From positions 1 through 14,854 of the forward strand of contig CAWUJM010000041.1 of assembly GCA_963922685.1 (NCBI GenBank): a stretch of DNA of 14,854 nt. The letters run 5' to 3'. The notes under the pieces are model-generated. The model saw only the letters and a program-made list of their open reading frames with translations, made no database searches and was not told where the DNA came from. The position numbers were made by a program, and so were the translations under genes. Shown here piece by piece: positions 13,535-14,854 of this stretch (its first letter is position 1; the number at the start of each line of letters is the position of its first letter). This stretch comes from JAHDBG01 sp963922685. Its GTDB lineage: Bacteria; Pseudomonadota; Gammaproteobacteria; Chromatiales; Chromatiaceae.

Positions 13535-14593
13535 ATGTCGATACAACAACCCGGTCAGGTATTCATCACGATCGCAGGCACCGGGCTGACCACAGAAGAT
13601 CAGACCCGGCTGCAACATCCGGCCACCGCTGGCCTGATATTGTTTGCCCACAACTACGAAGCACCGGATCAGATCGCCGATCTGATCCGGCAGGTGCGCA
13701 GGCTGCGCTCACCGCTGCTGATCGCGACTGATCAGGAAGGCGGACGGGTACAACGTTTCCGGGCCGGATTCACACGTCTGCCTGCAGCTGCTACGATCTT
13801 ACAACATTGTCCGCAGGATCAACACCAGGCCGTGCAGATTGCACAGACCCTCGGCTGGCTGATGGCCGCCGAACTGCGCAGTGTTGGCGTCGATTTCAGC
13901 CTGGCACCGGTACTGGATATCCAGCACGGGCTGAGTGACGTGATCGGCGACCGCGCCTTTGCAGCCGATGCTGGCACCACAGCCCGACTGACACGGGCCT
14001 GGATGCAGGGTACTCGTGAAGCCGGGATGATCAGTGTCGGCAAACATTTTCCCGGCCATGGTGGTGTCACGCTGGATTCACACACTGACCTGCCGACAGA
14101 CCGGCGCCTGCTCAGCAGGCTCAGAACAACCGATCTGTACCCGTTTCAGCATCTGATCCGGCATGGGCTGGCGGCAATCATGCCAGCCCATATCCGGTAT
14201 CCGGCCTGTGACCATCAGCCTGCCGGATCTTCCCGCATCTGGCTGCAGGCCATCCTGCGCCGGGAAATGCAGTTTCGCGGGGCAATTCTGAGTGACGATC
14301 TCAACATGCGGGCCGCTGTCACCCACTATCCGGATCCGGCAACACGTGCACAGGCCGCCTGTGCGGCTGGCTGTGATGCCGTGCTGATCTGCCACGACCC
14401 GGCAGCAACCGACGCGATCCTCGCAGCCCTGCCCGACCCGCCTGATGCGGAGACCGCTCAGCGTCTGCAACGTCTGCAGGGACAGCCGGTAGCATACGAC
14501 CTGGACACACTACAACAACAACCACGCTGGCAGGCTGCTGCACAACTCGCCCATACACTGTACTCCCCGGCGCATGTGTACGACTCAGACTGA
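13535..14593 (+). CDS. nagZ: Beta-N-acetylhexosaminidase NagZ
   Basis: NagZ is a cytoplasmic glycoside hydrolase of family 3 that removes GlcNAc from GlcNAc-anhydroMurNAc-peptides in cell wall recycling, making the anhydroMurNAc-peptides on which AmpD acts. The 352-residue single-domain protein has DQEGGRVQR at 66-74, KHFPGHGG at 170-177, the DSH loop at 181-183 with the acid/base His183, and the nucleophile D254 in ILSDDLNM. E. coli NagZ has 341 residues. The ATG at 13535 fits the family N-terminus, but I see no ribosome binding site, and the divergent sdhE starts 19 bp away or directly opposite. The last 40 or so residues are less conserved. No promoter is evident upstream. Confidence 0.95.
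   Translation: MSIQQPGQVFITIAGTGLTTEDQTRLQHPATAGLILFAHNYEAPDQIADLIRQVRRLRSPLLIATDQEGGRVQRFRAGFTRLPAAATILQHCPQDQHQAVQIAQTLGWLMAAELRSVGVDFSLAPVLDIQHGLSDVIGDRAFAADAGTTARLTRAWMQGTREAGMISVGKHFPGHGGVTLDSHTDLPTDRRLLSRLRTTDLYPFQHLIRHGLAAIMPAHIRYPACDHQPAGSSRIWLQAILRREMQFRGAILSDDLNMRAAVTHYPDPATRAQAACAAGCDAVLICHDPAATDAILAALPDPPDAETAQRLQRLQGQPVAYDLDTLQQQPRWQAAAQLAHTLYSPAHVYDSD
13664..13690. repeat. Perfect palindrome with four GATC sites inside nagZ
   Basis: Arms of 13 bp (13664-13676 and 13678-13690) are exact reverse complements around one base. GATC occurs at 13667, 13672, 13679 and 13684. It lies in codons for PDQIADLIR, so coding constraint may explain it. Confidence 0.7.
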
Positions 14594-14735
14594 TACGCCG
14601 CAACCATGCAACTTTATGCTACCAGCTTGAGTGTCAGCATGCCCCGAGTCTGTTATCCGAGGTACGCCATGACGGGAGAACGCTGGTGCTGAGGTCACCA
14701 CACCAGTCTGAACCGCACCTTGATTCACTTAATGA

Positions 14736-14764
14736 TTGACACCAGATGTCAGCCTGAGTACATT
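14736..14764 (+). promoter_or_regulatory. Promoter of the tRNA-Leu gene
   Basis: A perfect -35 TTGACA (14736-14741) is followed after 17 bp by TACATT (14759-14764), a 4/6 match to TATAAT. Transcription would begin near 14771, about 8 bases before the mature tRNA end. A TGACA-N5-TGTCA dyad (14737-14751) overlaps the -35. The stretch between nagZ and this promoter (14594-14735) shows nothing else I can name. Confidence 0.6.
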
Positions 14765-14778
14765 AAGCAGAATAAATT

Positions 14779-14854
14779 GCCGAGGTGGCGGAATTGGTAG
14801 ACGCGCCAGTTTCAGGTACTGGTGACCGTAAGGTCGTGGAGGTTCAAGTCCTCT
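14779..14854 (+). tRNA. tRNA-Leu, anticodon CAG (3' end cut by window)
   Basis: The 5' acceptor strand GCCGAGG is followed by the D arm (GCGGAATTGGTAGACGC) and an anticodon arm CCAGT-TTCAGGT-ACTGG, whose loop reads CAG. The long variable arm typical of class II tRNAs (TGACCGTAAGGTCGT) and the T arm with TTCAAGT come next. The 3' acceptor strand lies outside the window. It would read CUG leucine codons. Confidence 0.95.

Noticed and set aside
14594..14735. Terminator or small RNA between nagZ and tRNA-Leu
   Set aside because: Only short scattered complementarities (such as ATGCT/AGCAT) are present, with no stable stem followed by a T-run.

Overview
The window is ordinary chromosomal DNA from a gammaproteobacterium with moderate to high GC. 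Two points support this: the run dapD-yffB-dapE, and protein types that match gammaproteobacterial families closely (ParE rather than GyrB, IspA, XerC, RsfS, type IV PilZ, YcfH-type TatD, SdhE, NagZ). PilZ, cytochrome c4, DsbD/TlpA and SdhE suggest a piliated, respiring organism that makes c-type cytochromes. I cannot name the genus. Nearly all of the DNA is coding, and there are no phage genes, transposase, CRISPR array or secondary-metabolite cluster.

Layout. Positions 1-236 lie beyond the end of parE and hold a long nested inverted repeat (12-120). parE runs leftwards (237-2126) and diverges from xseB-ispA (2195-3311). A pair of inverted REP-like elements (3357-3486) separates ispA from ampD (minus). 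ampD diverges, with only 17 bp between start codons, from an ftsN-like SPOR gene (4101-4679). That gene converges on and overlaps the minus-strand group globin-xerC-rsfS (6351 down to 4666), whose genes overlap each other. The globin diverges from cytochrome c4 (6468), which is followed closely by pilZ, ycfH and a small ParD-like gene. dapD-yffB-dapE (8573-10877) then meets the minus-strand group sdhE-dsbD-tlpA (13515 down to 10911). nagZ starts almost back to back with sdhE. A tRNA-Leu(CAG) with its own promoter begins at 14779 and is cut by the window end.

Functional themes. AmpD and NagZ are both peptidoglycan-recycling enzymes, and FtsN binds septal glycans. DapD and DapE supply diaminopimelate for the same wall, and IspA makes the precursor of the undecaprenyl carrier. 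DsbD and a membrane-anchored TlpA-type thioredoxin bring reductant to the periplasm, which cytochrome c maturation requires, and cytochrome c4 is a plausible beneficiary. SdhE matures the flavin of succinate dehydrogenase. ParE and XerC both act in resolving and segregating replicated chromosomes.

No undescribed multi-gene system stands out. The items most worth a second look are the nested inverted repeat at the left edge, the REP doublet, the small ParD-like gene with no visible toxin, and several uncommon gene neighbourhoods: globin with xerC/rsfS, cytochrome c4 ahead of pilZ-ycfH, and sdhE with dsbD-tlpA.
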